From positions 620,001-684,000 of the forward strand of contig NW_002476512.1 in NCBI RefSeq assembly GCF_000189635.1: a stretch of 64,000 nucleotides of DNA. Direction: 5' to 3'. Below the pieces are notes generated by a model. The model ran no database searches, was not told where the DNA came from, and worked only from the letters and a program-made list of their open reading frames with translations. The DNA is from Tetrahymena thermophila SB210 (taxonomy: Eukaryota; Ciliophora; Oligohymenophorea; Hymenostomatida; Tetrahymenidae). Every line of letters starts with the position of its first letter. Position 1 is the first letter of the stretch. Both the position numbers and the translations under genes were made by a program. This document shows, one piece after another, positions 38,689 to 49,808 of the stretch.

Positions 38689-40436
38689 ATGATATATGTT
38701 TAAAATATTGGATTGAATAAAGCGAATAAAGAGGTTTTAAATGAACATCTACACACTCCTGTAAAAATGCAATAAAGAAGATAAGCTTTTAACGAAGTGA
38801 GCCAAAGTTTTTATTTAAAATCTAATTAAGCCTCTACCACTATATCGAGCACAAAAAAGAATAATTAATCGAATAATGCAAGCAGATTGAATTAGAGTTT
38901 TAATTCATTTGCTTAATCTAAAATTCATTCTCCTAAAAGACTAAGTGTTCATAGAAGTAGCTTAACTCCATCTATGATACTAAAGCAAAGTAAAAATAAA
39001 AAATTTTTTTTCAATATTATCATATATTTTATAAAATTAAGCTAACGACTAGTTCTATGCTACCAAAAATTATAAAAGCGGTTAAGCGATGAGATTAAGC
39101 TAAATGAGTGTGAGCTTGAATAAAAATGAGTGTAATTTAGTTCATATAGATGATATCTTAGAAAGTTATAGAAAGTCTCCATCAAGAAAAAATGAATTAA
39201 AAAAATAAGATATAAACTAAAATTAAATGTATTAGTAATCAGCTGAAACCTTTAATGTTAAAAAAGAAAAATAAAATTTTTATGCAGATGAAAATATGAA
39301 CATAGAGTTTTAAAACTTGAAGATTAATGAAAAATTAAAAAATTTAAATCATAATTAAATTGATTTTATTAAACCAAATCGTCCAAGAATTGATAAAATC
39401 AAATAAAGTATGGATTTAAATAGTAATTCAATAAGCTTATAAAATAACATTCCAGATTCTATTGAAAGTAATATGCTTAATATGCCTTCAATAGTCAAGT
39501 CATCAACAGAAAATATGAATAATTTTTTGAACGAAATAGATCCAGAAACAGCTTTTAATTCTTATTAAAGAGCAAATACTCAAGATGATTTTTTAGCTTA
39601 AAGTTCTAAGTAATCGACAAACTATGAAAGAAGATAAAATTCCATATCTGGCTATGCAATATTTAAATCAAGTAATACTCCACTTAACCCATCTTATTCT
39701 TAAATGGACGATGATTTGTCTAAGCCCTCCCTAAGCACAACAAGCAATTATTTTAGAATCGTAAATTTAAGAATTATTCAAACTATTTAAAAAATTTAAT
39801 AATTTATTCTTTATAAAGTAAAAGAGAAATAATCCTTTTAAAAGGTTTTATAAAACAGATCAAAAGCTCAATTAAAATAATTTATATAGATATATAGACA
39901 CTTAAAATGAAAATACACCCACCAAACTAAGTTAAGGTGCCTTCTAAAATTTAATACAAAAAAAAGACTCTCATTTTCAAAGCAAGCAAAGTGATGAAAT
40001 TAATATTTTTTAATATTATAATCCAACTAAAAACAATATGTCTAATTTAGTCGATGGTGAAGGTAAAGTTTACAAAAAGCATTACATGCTATCCTTACAA
40101 TTGAGATTAGAAGAACTTAAAAAGCAGAAAATATAAAATGAAGCTCAAATGATGATGATAAATTATAACCTCATAAATGAAATAGAATAAACAAGCAAGC
40201 TACTCTATAAATAGATGCCTACAAATTAAGTTAAAAAGTTTGGATAAATTATTGACTCAATAAAATAAAATATATATTAAAATTCATAAAATTAAAAACA
40301 AAATCTTTAAAATTAGTAAATAAAACAAAGGAGAAGTTCTTCTTAAAATTCTTCATATATTTAAGACTAGTCTTAATATGAAGATGGAGAGGAAATCTAA
40401 TTTATCATGAATTAAAAACTATAAACAGAAATGTGA
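38689..40436 (+). CDS. Unrecognised Ser/Asn/Gln-rich disordered protein
   Basis: Three exons, 38689-38989, 39042-39760, 39819-40436; 545 aa, all phases consistent, TGA 40434-40436. Starts MIYVQNIGLNKANKEVL. Nearly all of it is hydrophilic, rich in Ser, Asn, Gln and Lys, with many Ser-Pro/Thr-Pro sites (SPKRLSVHRSSLTPS; YRKSPSRKNE). One helical coiled-coil stretch near the C-terminus (MLSLQLRLEELKKQKIQNEA, then QMMMINYNLINEIEQ) is the best candidate for an interaction region. Proline-directed phosphorylation is likely but inferred. No known domain. Confidence 0.7.
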
Positions 40437-41311
40437 AAATGTAATTTATTAATTTGTAAAATTGTAAGCTTAAAGTTAATCTTATTAAAAAAATATTAAG
40501 CAATCCCACAAATTATACCATATGTATTTTTAGAAAAGCGTTTTAATAAAAAAAGTATGAAAAAAAAAAATCTTGCGGCTAATTTGCTTGGTTTAACATA
40601 AATATTATTTTATATTTAATTATAACATTTTTTAAAATTATTATTCATTAGCTTAAAAAGTAATATTAAATATTTTATAGACATAGTTATATTCATAGAT
40701 TGAGACATTTTTATTAAGCATACGATTATTGATTTATTTGATATGAAATATTTATATTTAAATAATTATTTAAACTCAATTAAAAAAATATATTAATTAT
40801 CTCATAGCTTTCATTAATAAAATAATAATTTGTTTTTAAAATAAAAAAAAATATATTTTAAAAATTTATCTTAGAAGTTTTTAGAAATTGATTATTTATT
40901 TATTTTTTTATGATAAATTATTTAAATTTTTATGTTTTTTAAACTAAGATAATTTATCGATTGGTCTGTAAAGATCTTTATTATCATTCATCATCATAAT
41001 AATAAATTTGAATTTTTAAAAATATTTAAGTTTAATTGTAATTGTTTTCTTGCATATAAATAAGTAAGTAATTTAGATATTAATCTTAATGGTTTAAATG
41101 AGGTTTCGATAAAAACCTTCGTCATCCTTATCATAGTATTAAATTTCAATATTTTTTAAAAGTTAAATATTAAAAATTTAATGAATCAAATTAATTTTTT
41201 CGTAGATTTGTCTTAAATGTTTAAAAAGGAAATTAATTTAATTTTAATTAAACTGATAATATCTGAAAATTTTTTTTTTTCAAATTATACTGTAGAATAT
41301 TAGCTAGCACC
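40437..41311. other. Intergenic, AT-rich
   Basis: No coding signal. Leads into the inverted-repeat element. Confidence 0.5.
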
Positions 41312-41448
41312 ATATACTGTAAATGCTCATTAATTAATGCATTACCTAAGTATCTTTTTTACCCAAAAAAAAGTGCCATACACCATAATCGAAAAAAAAA
41401 AAAAATTTAAGAAAAAAATGCCTTAATTAACGAGTATTTACAGTATAT
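41312..41448. mobile_element. 137-bp inverted-repeat element (MITE-like or structured)
   Basis: Left arm 41312-41343 and right arm 41417-41448 are 32-bp inverted repeats matching at 29 positions (ATATACTGTAAAT.CTC.TTAATTAA.GCATT). The 73-bp centre is A/T-tract rich. Too short to encode anything. Terminal inverted repeats and its position in intergenic DNA suit a non-autonomous transposon remnant, but I see no convincing target-site duplication, so a structured regulatory or RNA element is also possible. Confidence 0.6.
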
Positions 41449-41947
41449 TAATTCTCATTTTTTGAAAATTTTTAGTTAGAGACATTTTCTTTTATATATT
41501 ATGAACAATCACTAAGAGGAATTAAAATTAATTTTTTTATTTTATAATATAATTTAAAAATCCTTATAATTTGTATAATCTTTTGTTCTAATATCTTTTT
41601 AATTTTATTCTTTATCAGCAAAAATTTTGAGAGCAAACACACATGTTGATTTTGTATTTTTTAGTTTTACATAAATAAGATATTACTAAGATTTTATATA
41701 TAGCTAGATATTATAATAAAAATCTTACAGTTTATTCTATTACTATCAGTTTGAATTAAAGCTATAAATAGAAATGAAAAATTGATTATTCACCATTTTT
41801 TGTTTGTTTTGAGAACAAAATAGTTCTAGCTATTATTTGTATGGAAGTTATTTATAAAACTGAGAAAATGAAATTATAGATGACTATAAAAAATTATTAA
41901 AATATACAAAAAATAAAACGCAATTAGAACCTATTGATTGATATAGA
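41449..41947. other. Intergenic, 5' flank of protease gene
   Basis: AT-rich; no separate feature identified. Confidence 0.5.
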
Positions 41948-43803
41948 ATGCCATAAACTTCATTAAGAATAAAATTCTTTTTACTTATGCTGGCGCTCCT
42001 TTGTAGCCTTACTTTTGCAAATCTACTCTTAGATACTGTTCATTTAAGAGATTTAAAAATCATTAATACATAAACTTAATTAACTGAAAATGATAACTCC
42101 TCTAGAAATCTATCAGGCAGTACTATCAGATTTACTTATGATGATTAATTAGTTTAGAAATCTAATAACCGTTTGCATATTAAAATTATTTAGGATGCCT
42201 TGAAAAGTGCTTTCAATTTTTATGAGCAATTTATTTAAGTCAAAAATCCTATTCTTTCTGGCTTAGAAGTTGACTGCGATTTTGATTTATTACCTGATTT
42301 GTTTAAAAAGAGTAAATAAATATACATTTTTTAATAAAAATAATTATTTTTAATAAAAGCTGTCTATAACACTGACATACACTTCATAGTTGGTTTAGAT
42401 TATGATGAAGATAGTTGGTTAGCAAGTGCAGGACCTTGTGGCTTGTAAAAAACAGACAATAGACCAATTATAGGATTTATCATATATAATTAAAAATATT
42501 TGCCCTCCGAAGATAATGGAAGCTTTTCTAGCTTTGAATATGATTATCTAATTAAAGTAACTATCCATGAAATGTTTCATGCTTTAGTATTTCACGACGA
42601 TTTATATCAGTATTACGTTAACTCAACTCCTGAATAGTATGGAATAAACTTACATAAAAAACCTTTTTTAGCATTACCAGAAGTACTTTCTTTTACCTAA
42701 TAGCACTTTGGTTGCTCTGATATTAAAGAAGTGTATCTAGAAGATATTAGCTTAGAAGGAACAGCTGGTTGTCATTGGAAAAAAAGCCTATTTTACTCAG
42801 ATTTAATGACTGGTTTTTTAAATTCAGGTATTTACTTATTAAATTAAATAAATTTAATATATTTTTTAGAGTTTAATTTAATTAAAATGAAAAATTTATT
42901 AATTTTAAAAAAATTCCTTGTTAATTAGGCGACGTAACATGGAGCGGGATCAATAATGCGCTACTCAAGGATAGTGGCTGGTATGATGTTAAAATGGATT
43001 TTCATGACAGATTATTTTGGGGTAAAGACAAAGGTTGTGATTTCTATTTTTAAACTTGCAATGAAAAACCTCTGCCTAAGGAATTTTGTGATTTATCAAA
43101 CGAAAAAAATAGCACTGGTTATAACTATGAAGGATATAATTTTAAATGCTAACCACTATTCCCTAATACTTGTCCTGTTTAATATTCTTTGAATCATACT
43201 TCTTGCTATGGAAGAGTAGACAAACTTAATTTAATAGAGAATACAATGGAAAATTTTGGATCTTCTTTTGGATGGAATAGCAAAGCTGTTATTAGTAGTC
43301 TATCCCCTAAAAATTCTCATTTTGAGGTTGATCCTTAATAAATCTAGTGTTATCCATAAGAATGTATCCAAAAAGGTGATAAAATTAGTATACATTTTAC
43401 TATTGGAAGCAAAATAGATAAAATATAAAATGTTATTTGTGAAGAAGATGATCAGATTTTGACAGTAGATTAATACGATGGCTAATTAATCTGTCCAAAA
43501 ATAAATAATTTTTGTAAATAACAATTTATTTGCAAAAATCACTGCAATGGAAGAGGTTTTTGCATGAATCAAACTTGTATTTGTGCTAAAGGATACTCAG
43601 GCGAAGACTGCTCTATCGATAATTCAAATTAAGAAGAAGAATAATAAATTTTAGATGCAAATTGTAATTCTTATGATGATAAAAATGAATGCATAAATTG
43701 TTAAAAGGGGTTTTAATTGATAGGTGGTTCTTGCTAAAAGACTTCTTAGCAAATTCTGTTAATTTAAATATTTATCATAGCTTTCTATTTAATCTTAATT
43801 TGA
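41948..43803 (+). CDS. Leishmanolysin-like (M8/GP63) surface metalloprotease
   Basis: Three exons, 41948-42311, 42360-42827, 42929-43803; 568 aa. N-terminal signal peptide (FFLLMLALLCSLTFAN). Catalytic zinc motif HEMFH at about residue 191 (VTIHEMFHALVFHDD), followed ~60 residues on by GCHWKKSLFYSDLMTG, the third zinc His and Met-turn region of M8 proteases. A Cys-rich domain follows, then an EGF-like module (CNGRGFCMNQTCICAKGYSG) and a final hydrophobic segment (ILLIQIFIIAFYLILI) that would anchor it in the membrane with a minimal cytoplasmic end. Ciliates have many such GP63-like ectoproteases. The active-site residues look intact, so it is probably enzymatically competent. Confidence 0.9.
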
Positions 43804-44544
43804 TTGAAATTAATTAGAATTAAAAAATTTTTTAGTTTGGTATTTTCTTTATTTAATATAAATTCTGATTAAAAAATAAAATAATTTGAGAAAATATAAG
43901 AAAATATTTTTAAGTTTTATATTTATTTTATTTTAAAAATATAAAAAGAAAGGGTGATGTTTCAAAAATATTTTACATTATATAAATTAAATATACTCAG
44001 TCAATTAACTTTTAAATACCTTAAAATCAATGAAAAAAATAATTTTTCAATAATAACCTCTTTTCTCCTATTATTAACACCTACCTTTATTTTTATTTTT
44101 TATAAAAAAATTAATTAATACCTAAGTTTTCATTTTAAAAATCTACATTATTTTATAAAATTATTATTAACGATAATTAGATAACATAAATAAATTATTT
44201 TAAGATATATATGCACTTTTTTAATTTTATAACATATTTTAAATTAGCTTTTTTTGATAATTGATTCAATCATAATAAATTTAAATCTACATAAAATAAT
44301 TAATAAAAGCATTAATAAAAAAGTATCTTTTATTGTTAGATGTTTGTAAGTGAAGTACAAGTAAGTTTATTTAAAAAAATTTTAACTCAATAAAATTAAT
44401 TTTAATTATTTTAATAAGCAAAAAAAAAAGACTAAGCAAATATTATATTATATATACAAACCTTTCAAATCAATATTTTAAATATTTTTTTGTATTTATT
44501 AGAGTTATTAAGAATATTTTAATTAATTAATTTTCCTTTTTTAA
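43804..44544. other. Intergenic between convergent genes
   Basis: AT-rich, no feature seen. Confidence 0.55.
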
Positions 44545-45074
44545 TCACTTTCTTCCGCTATTTTTTACAGGTCTCTTAAAAGCCCAGTCAACTGTAATTT
44601 ATCTATCTAAAATGGTAGTTCCATTAAGTCCTATATTTTTAAACGCAATGTGTTTTAATTTAAAAATTTAATTTTCTGCTTATAATAAATACCCTTTATT
44701 GCGTCTTATGCATGTTAAAGATTTTCATATTAAACTAATGCATAACCCTTAACATATCCTGATCTTCTATCTAAATTCAAGTGACAGTTTTTAATTTCAC
44801 CGAATTCTCCAAAGGCATCATATATTTAGTCATCAGTAGTTTCCTCATGGAGGCCAGTAACAAATAGCAACCATCCATCGACAGCTATTTTGTTAATTTT
44901 TGAAATTTTGAATTTAATATCCTCACTCATCAAAAAATGATAAAATTAATTAATTAAAACAAATTCTTTTAATTTACACTTTAAAGGACCATCTCCATCA
45001 TTATTATCTAAAGAAGTGAATACACCTGATTCACCTTAATATCTTTCTGCCATATTTGATAAATTTTTGCTCAT
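44545..45074 (-). CDS. RBM8A: Y14 / RBM8A, exon-junction complex RNA-binding protein
   Basis: RRM protein of three exons. The segment [14 protein letters not shown], the following [20 protein letters not shown], then [17 protein letters not shown] and, after an intron, [20 protein letters not shown] match Y14 almost residue by residue; RNP1 is KGYALVQY and RNP2 LFVTGL. Y14 pairs with Mago in the exon-junction complex laid down upstream of splice junctions, acting in mRNA export, localisation and decay. The stop is TGA 44547-44545. Start taken at ATG 45074 ([12 protein letters not shown]); ATG 45053 in the same frame is an alternative. The intron between the acidic N-terminus and the RRM is placed as GTGTAAATT...GATGAG, the only joint that keeps frame. 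The gene being present fits the intron-rich genes around it. Confidence 0.92.
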
Positions 45075-45447
45075 CTCCTATTAAATTTTTATAAAGTTTG
45101 CTAATATTTTTTAAATTCCTTTACTTACTTATTTATTTATATTTTCTTATTAAATTAAATTAATTGATACTTTAAATTCTGAGGCAAAGATATAATGTGT
45201 TCGCAGTTTATCTAAGATGATATTAATTTGTTAATAATTAAACAAAAATATGTCTAGTTTTATTGTGTGCAGTATAATTAAAGCATTAGTATTTATTAAT
45301 TATTGGTTATTACTTTTTAATAATCTATCAGGAAAAGAATTTCTATTTATTACCATAATTTGTTTGATTCATTCCTGTTTATTTATTTTTAAAATAAGTA
45401 AAAAGCAAATAAAAAAGCAATTAGTTAGTCAATCAAGAAATAAATAA
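45075..45447. other. Divergent intergenic / possible 5' extension
   Basis: Separates Y14 from the next plus-strand gene. From ATG 45250 an open frame with two hydrophobic segments runs straight into the gene at 45448 under the ciliate code (see findings). Confidence 0.5.
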
Positions 45448-45993
45448 ATGGATGAATAAGAGTCTGCAAAGATAAGTTACGATAATTTAATTAAAAGGGT
45501 TCAAAGATTAAATGAAGATTTCACTATGTTGATAGATTCCATAACTGATCTTAGAGATAAAATGTACACCTTTTTGGACTAAAGTCACAATATTTAAGTT
45601 TAAATAAATCAAACCAACTCAAATAAAAAATTGTAAAGTTAATTTGCGTCTTCTAGCTCCTATCATACAGATTATTAATACTTGCAGAATAATTTTGATG
45701 CTAATGATAAGTCAGAGTATTAGCAGTTTATTAAAGATGTAGCAAAAGATTTTTGGAAATTATATCTTAAGTTTAGTTTTCTTGACGGAAATAGAGTCAA
45801 TCATGCTTTAATAAAAGCAAGAGCTTTAGGCTATAATATAGATGATATTTTAGAGAAAAAAGAAATTTTGAAGAAGTATTTTATAGAATAAAGTCAATTA
45901 GATGAATCTTAAAAATAGGCTTAAATTTAAAGCGAAGTAAACAATAATAATAAAAATAATTAATCATCTCATACATCATTATAATAAGTTTGA
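45448..45993 (+). CDS. Unrecognised small coiled-coil protein
   Basis: Intronless, 181 aa, ATG 45448 to TGA 45991-45993. Begins MDEQESAKISYDNLIKRVQR with a short coiled coil (to ~residue 45), a Gln/Ser/Asn linker, and a compact block (KDVAKDFWKLYLKFSFLDGN, then RVNHALIKARALGYNIDDIL) that looks like a small helical domain. The tail is Gln/Asn-rich. Could be a subunit of a larger complex; no family recognised. The start is uncertain because the reading frame is open upstream to 45250. Confidence 0.65.
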
Positions 45994-46476
45994 AAAGTTA
46001 TAATCTTAGTTTAAAATTTTAATTGCACAGTGAAAATTATAGCTTATAAAACGATTTAATAGTTTAATTTGGGTTACTAATTTTAAAAATAATTATATAA
46101 ATATTACTTAAAATAATTCTTTTATTAAAGCTACTACATTATAATTATATTTATAGCATATTTATGCTTGTTTGAATAGTTAAAAAAAATAGTTTAAAAA
46201 CTCATAAATATACTCAGTGTTTTCTGTTTTAAAATACGTTTTAAATTTTATAATATGTTAAAGCTTTTACTTGATTATTGTTATGCAAACTCTCCAAATA
46301 TTTAAGGTTAAGAAAAATATGAAAATATTAACAATTAATTTAAAAAAAGTTTTAATTTTAAATAAATGAGAAAATAAAAAAAAGGTTAATTAATTAAAAA
46401 CTATGTATGTATAGTTAAAACATAAAATATATAGCTATGCGAAAAACAGAATGAAAATAAAAAAATTTTATTTCTT
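45994..46476. other. Intergenic, AT-rich
   Basis: No feature seen. Confidence 0.5.
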
Positions 46477-46629
46477 TCAAAATTAATATTATTATTTAAG
46501 TTTAGCAATATTAGTTTTGTCTAAAAGGCTTTTCTATGAGTTAGTGACTATTTGGGTTAGATTAGATAATTAATAACTTTATTAGACCTTGCGGAAGAAG
46601 AAGTATTCTGCTTTCATGAGGTTTTTCAT
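46477..46629 (-). CDS. Possible 50-aa protein
   Basis: On the minus strand 46629-46477 reads a 50-residue basic peptide starting MKNLMKAEYFFFRKVQQSYQ and ending at TGA 46479-46477. The stretch is less AT-rich than its surroundings, which is why it stands out. There is no recognised domain, no intron evidence, and a 50-codon ORF with only one stop codon in use is not improbable by chance. It could instead be an untranslated RNA or an isolated exon. Confidence 0.3.
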
Positions 46630-47182
46630 GTGATTCTTTCCATTTTTACTAAAAACAATATTTATAAAATCTAAAGGTTTAAAAACTAAAATTACCAAAC
46701 ATTTTATTTTATTTTTTTATAAGAAAATTAAATATATATTTCACATTTTTTAGATTTAAAATATTTTAAGATATACTTATTCAAGCAATCAATAAATGTT
46801 CTAAAATATTTTTTATTTAATTATAGTATAATTTAGTTAATTTAATTATAATTATAGAACTACTTGAAGGAAATTTATTTTTAAAAATTGACTTATTGAT
46901 TATAAAAAATAAAAGTATAAAATAATTTATCAAAAAAATTTAATCTAATTAAAAATGTTTTAATGGTTGTAATTAATTAATTTATTTATTTATTTAAGAT
47001 CTTAATATATTTAGGTTAGTTACTCAACAGCTCGTTTATGATTTTTTGTTTTAGAGATTATCTTGAAATTCAAATATTGCTCAAATAATTAAAGATTTGA
47101 ATATTTAATTTATTTATCATAAAAAATAAATAGAGAACTTAAAATTAATAATTAGATTTTTCAATTTAATCATAATAAATAA
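46630..47182. other. Intergenic, AT-rich
   Basis: No feature seen; promoter side of the RING/B-box gene. Confidence 0.5.
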
Positions 47183-49215
47183 ATGAGTTTTAAATAAACT
47201 GATTTTTGTTACGAGTGTAAAGAATAACCTGATAATCTACTATCTTTATAGTGTGGGCATGATTTATGTTTATCGTGCTCTTCTCTATAATACTATAAGT
47301 TTTCATATAAAAAAAAAGTAATATTAATCTATAAATTTCTGATTGAATTAATTTATTAATAAAACAGAATTTTACCTGCTAAATATGTGGAAAAATTACT
47401 CCATTAGATCATTCTAGCATTTATGAGTTAGAAAAGTTAATAATTTCTCATCCTCCTGAAGAAAGCGCTTTAGTAAAATTAAGTTTTCTATATTCACAAA
47501 AACTTAACATAAATAGAATAATATAGGAAGAGAAGAGGATTAGAGAGCCCCATATATAGAGAGAATATTACAAGATAAGATTAAAAAAATAGAAAATTAT
47601 ACTAATATTAATAAAGGAATACAAAGGAATACCTTTAATAATGATGAACCTCAAAGAATTGGTTTGAAAGATAATAGTTATTCGAGGATATAATAGCAAT
47701 TTTAAAGTGGAAGCATTAACTAAAAATCATTAACTTAAGGATATGAAGATGATAAAGATTATAGTAAAAATGAGCATTCAAGATATTAGCAAATTTCTTT
47801 TCTTGATGATAATCAGTATTAAATGTTTATTTATTTTTATAAAATACTTTTTATCAAACTTTAAATTTAGAAAATTATGTAAAGAGCATGATGATGAAGA
47901 AGTAAACTATTTTTGTTTTGACTGCAAGAATGTTTGCATATGTCCTGAGTGCATTATTCATGGAGTTCATAAGGATCACAATGTAAAAACAATTAAAAAA
48001 TCGTATCCAATTGTTAAATAGATATTAGAAGACTACAAATTTGATCTAGAAAATAGCATGGCCACAATATGCAATAAAAAAGAGGCTGTTTACTAATAAA
48101 AAAATGAAATATAACAAATTCAAAAAAACCTGAAGTTAGAAATCACAACTGTTTTTAACGTACATTTTGTAGTTTTCTTTAAAATATTTAAATATGTTCT
48201 TAAATAGGTCCTCAAATAAAAAGTTGAAGAAACTTGCCAATAGCTCATTCAATAAACTGAAGAAATATCTAAAAAATCATAAAGAGATTTGGACGAAACA
48301 ATCAAATAAATTGAGAAATAGATTATAAACTTTAAAAAAAACGAAGAGTAAATTTAAGAACACTTAAAAATAAAGGAAGAAGTAAAAATATATTTTGTCA
48401 GCTTTATTTTTAAAGAGAACATTTATTTTTTTAATTAGTATAAAGTGATTAATTATTATGGGTTGAATAGTAAGTCGATTGATGAGAAGGCTCTTTTAAA
48501 TAATAATTCTATTTTACATGAATAATTTTCGATAGCAAAATAAATATTCTCCAACCATATAAACAAAAAAAACTAATTCCTTAATATAAAGTCTTTGATA
48601 GAGGATCAAATATTCGAACTTCAAAATATAGAAAAAAAGTTCTAAGGGTAGATTTAAAATACTAATTCAACTTACACTTATACTGAGGATTAAGAGCAGT
48701 CAATACTTCCTAAAAAGTAGAATTCATTAGATAAAAGCAAAGATAATATAAATGCTTCTGAAGATTTTAAATATTTAATTGAAAAAAAAAATGATTTGCT
48801 TGAAAAAAAATAGGATTTCGTTGAAAGAAGAAATGAATTTTTAGATAGAAGACTCATTTCCAATGCTACTAATACTTCATTTATGAATAATTTATAGTCT
48901 TAAGAAAGTTTAGGAGTAAATTCAATTAAATTTATATTTGTCTTTAAATAAAATATCTAAAAAAAATATTAATATTCAAAAAATATTTCTTTCTTTTGTT
49001 ATTTTTAATAATATTTCTTATATTCATTAATTTTAAATCAATATTTTAAATAGATATCGAGATAGTTGGACTAGGATTTTGAAAAAATGAAAGAAAATTT
49101 AAAAAGATCTAGTTAGTATAGGGCTAGTTCTTTAAGAAAAAATATAAATACCGAATCAAAAGATTAGGAAGTATTTAATATGAGTTATAACAACATTAAA
49201 AACAGTAAAATTTGA
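47183..49215 (+). CDS. RING-B-box-coiled-coil (TRIM-like) protein, likely E3 ligase
   Basis: At least seven exons from ATG 47183 to TGA 49213-49215. Residues 1-55 form a RING-like finger: CYECKEQ ... LQCGHDLCLSC ... CQIC, split by an intron at 47318-47367. An acidic Gln-rich linker with a 44-bp intron (after SAL) follows. A B-box type 2 finger is in the next part: CKEHDDEEVNYFCFDCKNVC, then ICPECIIHGVHKDH. Then come long coiled coils (VEETCQQLIQQTEEISKKSQ; IEKKNDLLEKKQDFVERRNE) and a basic tail. RING, B-box and coiled coil in this order define TRIM proteins, which are ubiquitin ligases that oligomerise through the coil. No C-terminal SPRY, NHL or similar domain is present. The next gene downstream has a related B-box. 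Confidence 0.82.
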
Positions 49216-49808
49216 AAAAAAATTCTAATTAAAAATTATAAAAATGTAATTATTTATGTTGATGATATCTTAATTTATAAAACTAGTTTTTGTTTATTCA
49301 TTAATAAATCAGAAGTGCATGTTTTTATATAAATCAAGGTTGATTTTATCTAACTCAAATATTAATTTGGTAATAATTATCCTATTGTAAATAAATAAAT
49401 AATTTAACCTCTTTTTATAAAAATCATAAAAATTTTTTGACAAATTCATTTGGATTAATAAAAAATGTTTCACCAATTGTATTGTTTTTAGTTTAGATTT
49501 TTATAAAATTAATACACATAAATTGCATTGTATGAAACTTCTTATTTGCTTTTTTGTAATGAGGAGGTTATATAATTTAATATACTATCTACTTGATTGA
49601 AAATTAAGAGGTAATAACCATTTGATAATAACTTAGAAGATTTAATCACTGACTAATTTATTTTACATTACTAAATTATGTAAATTTCATTTAAGTTTTA
49701 ATATCAATGTTATCATAAATTAAAAAAATTATTGCTTATTTATTTTTTTAATTAGTAAATTAGTTCTGAAGGTATTTTTAAGTTTAGAAATAAAAGAATT
49801 CAAGTTCT
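49216..49808. other. Intergenic, AT-rich
   Basis: No feature seen. Confidence 0.55.
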
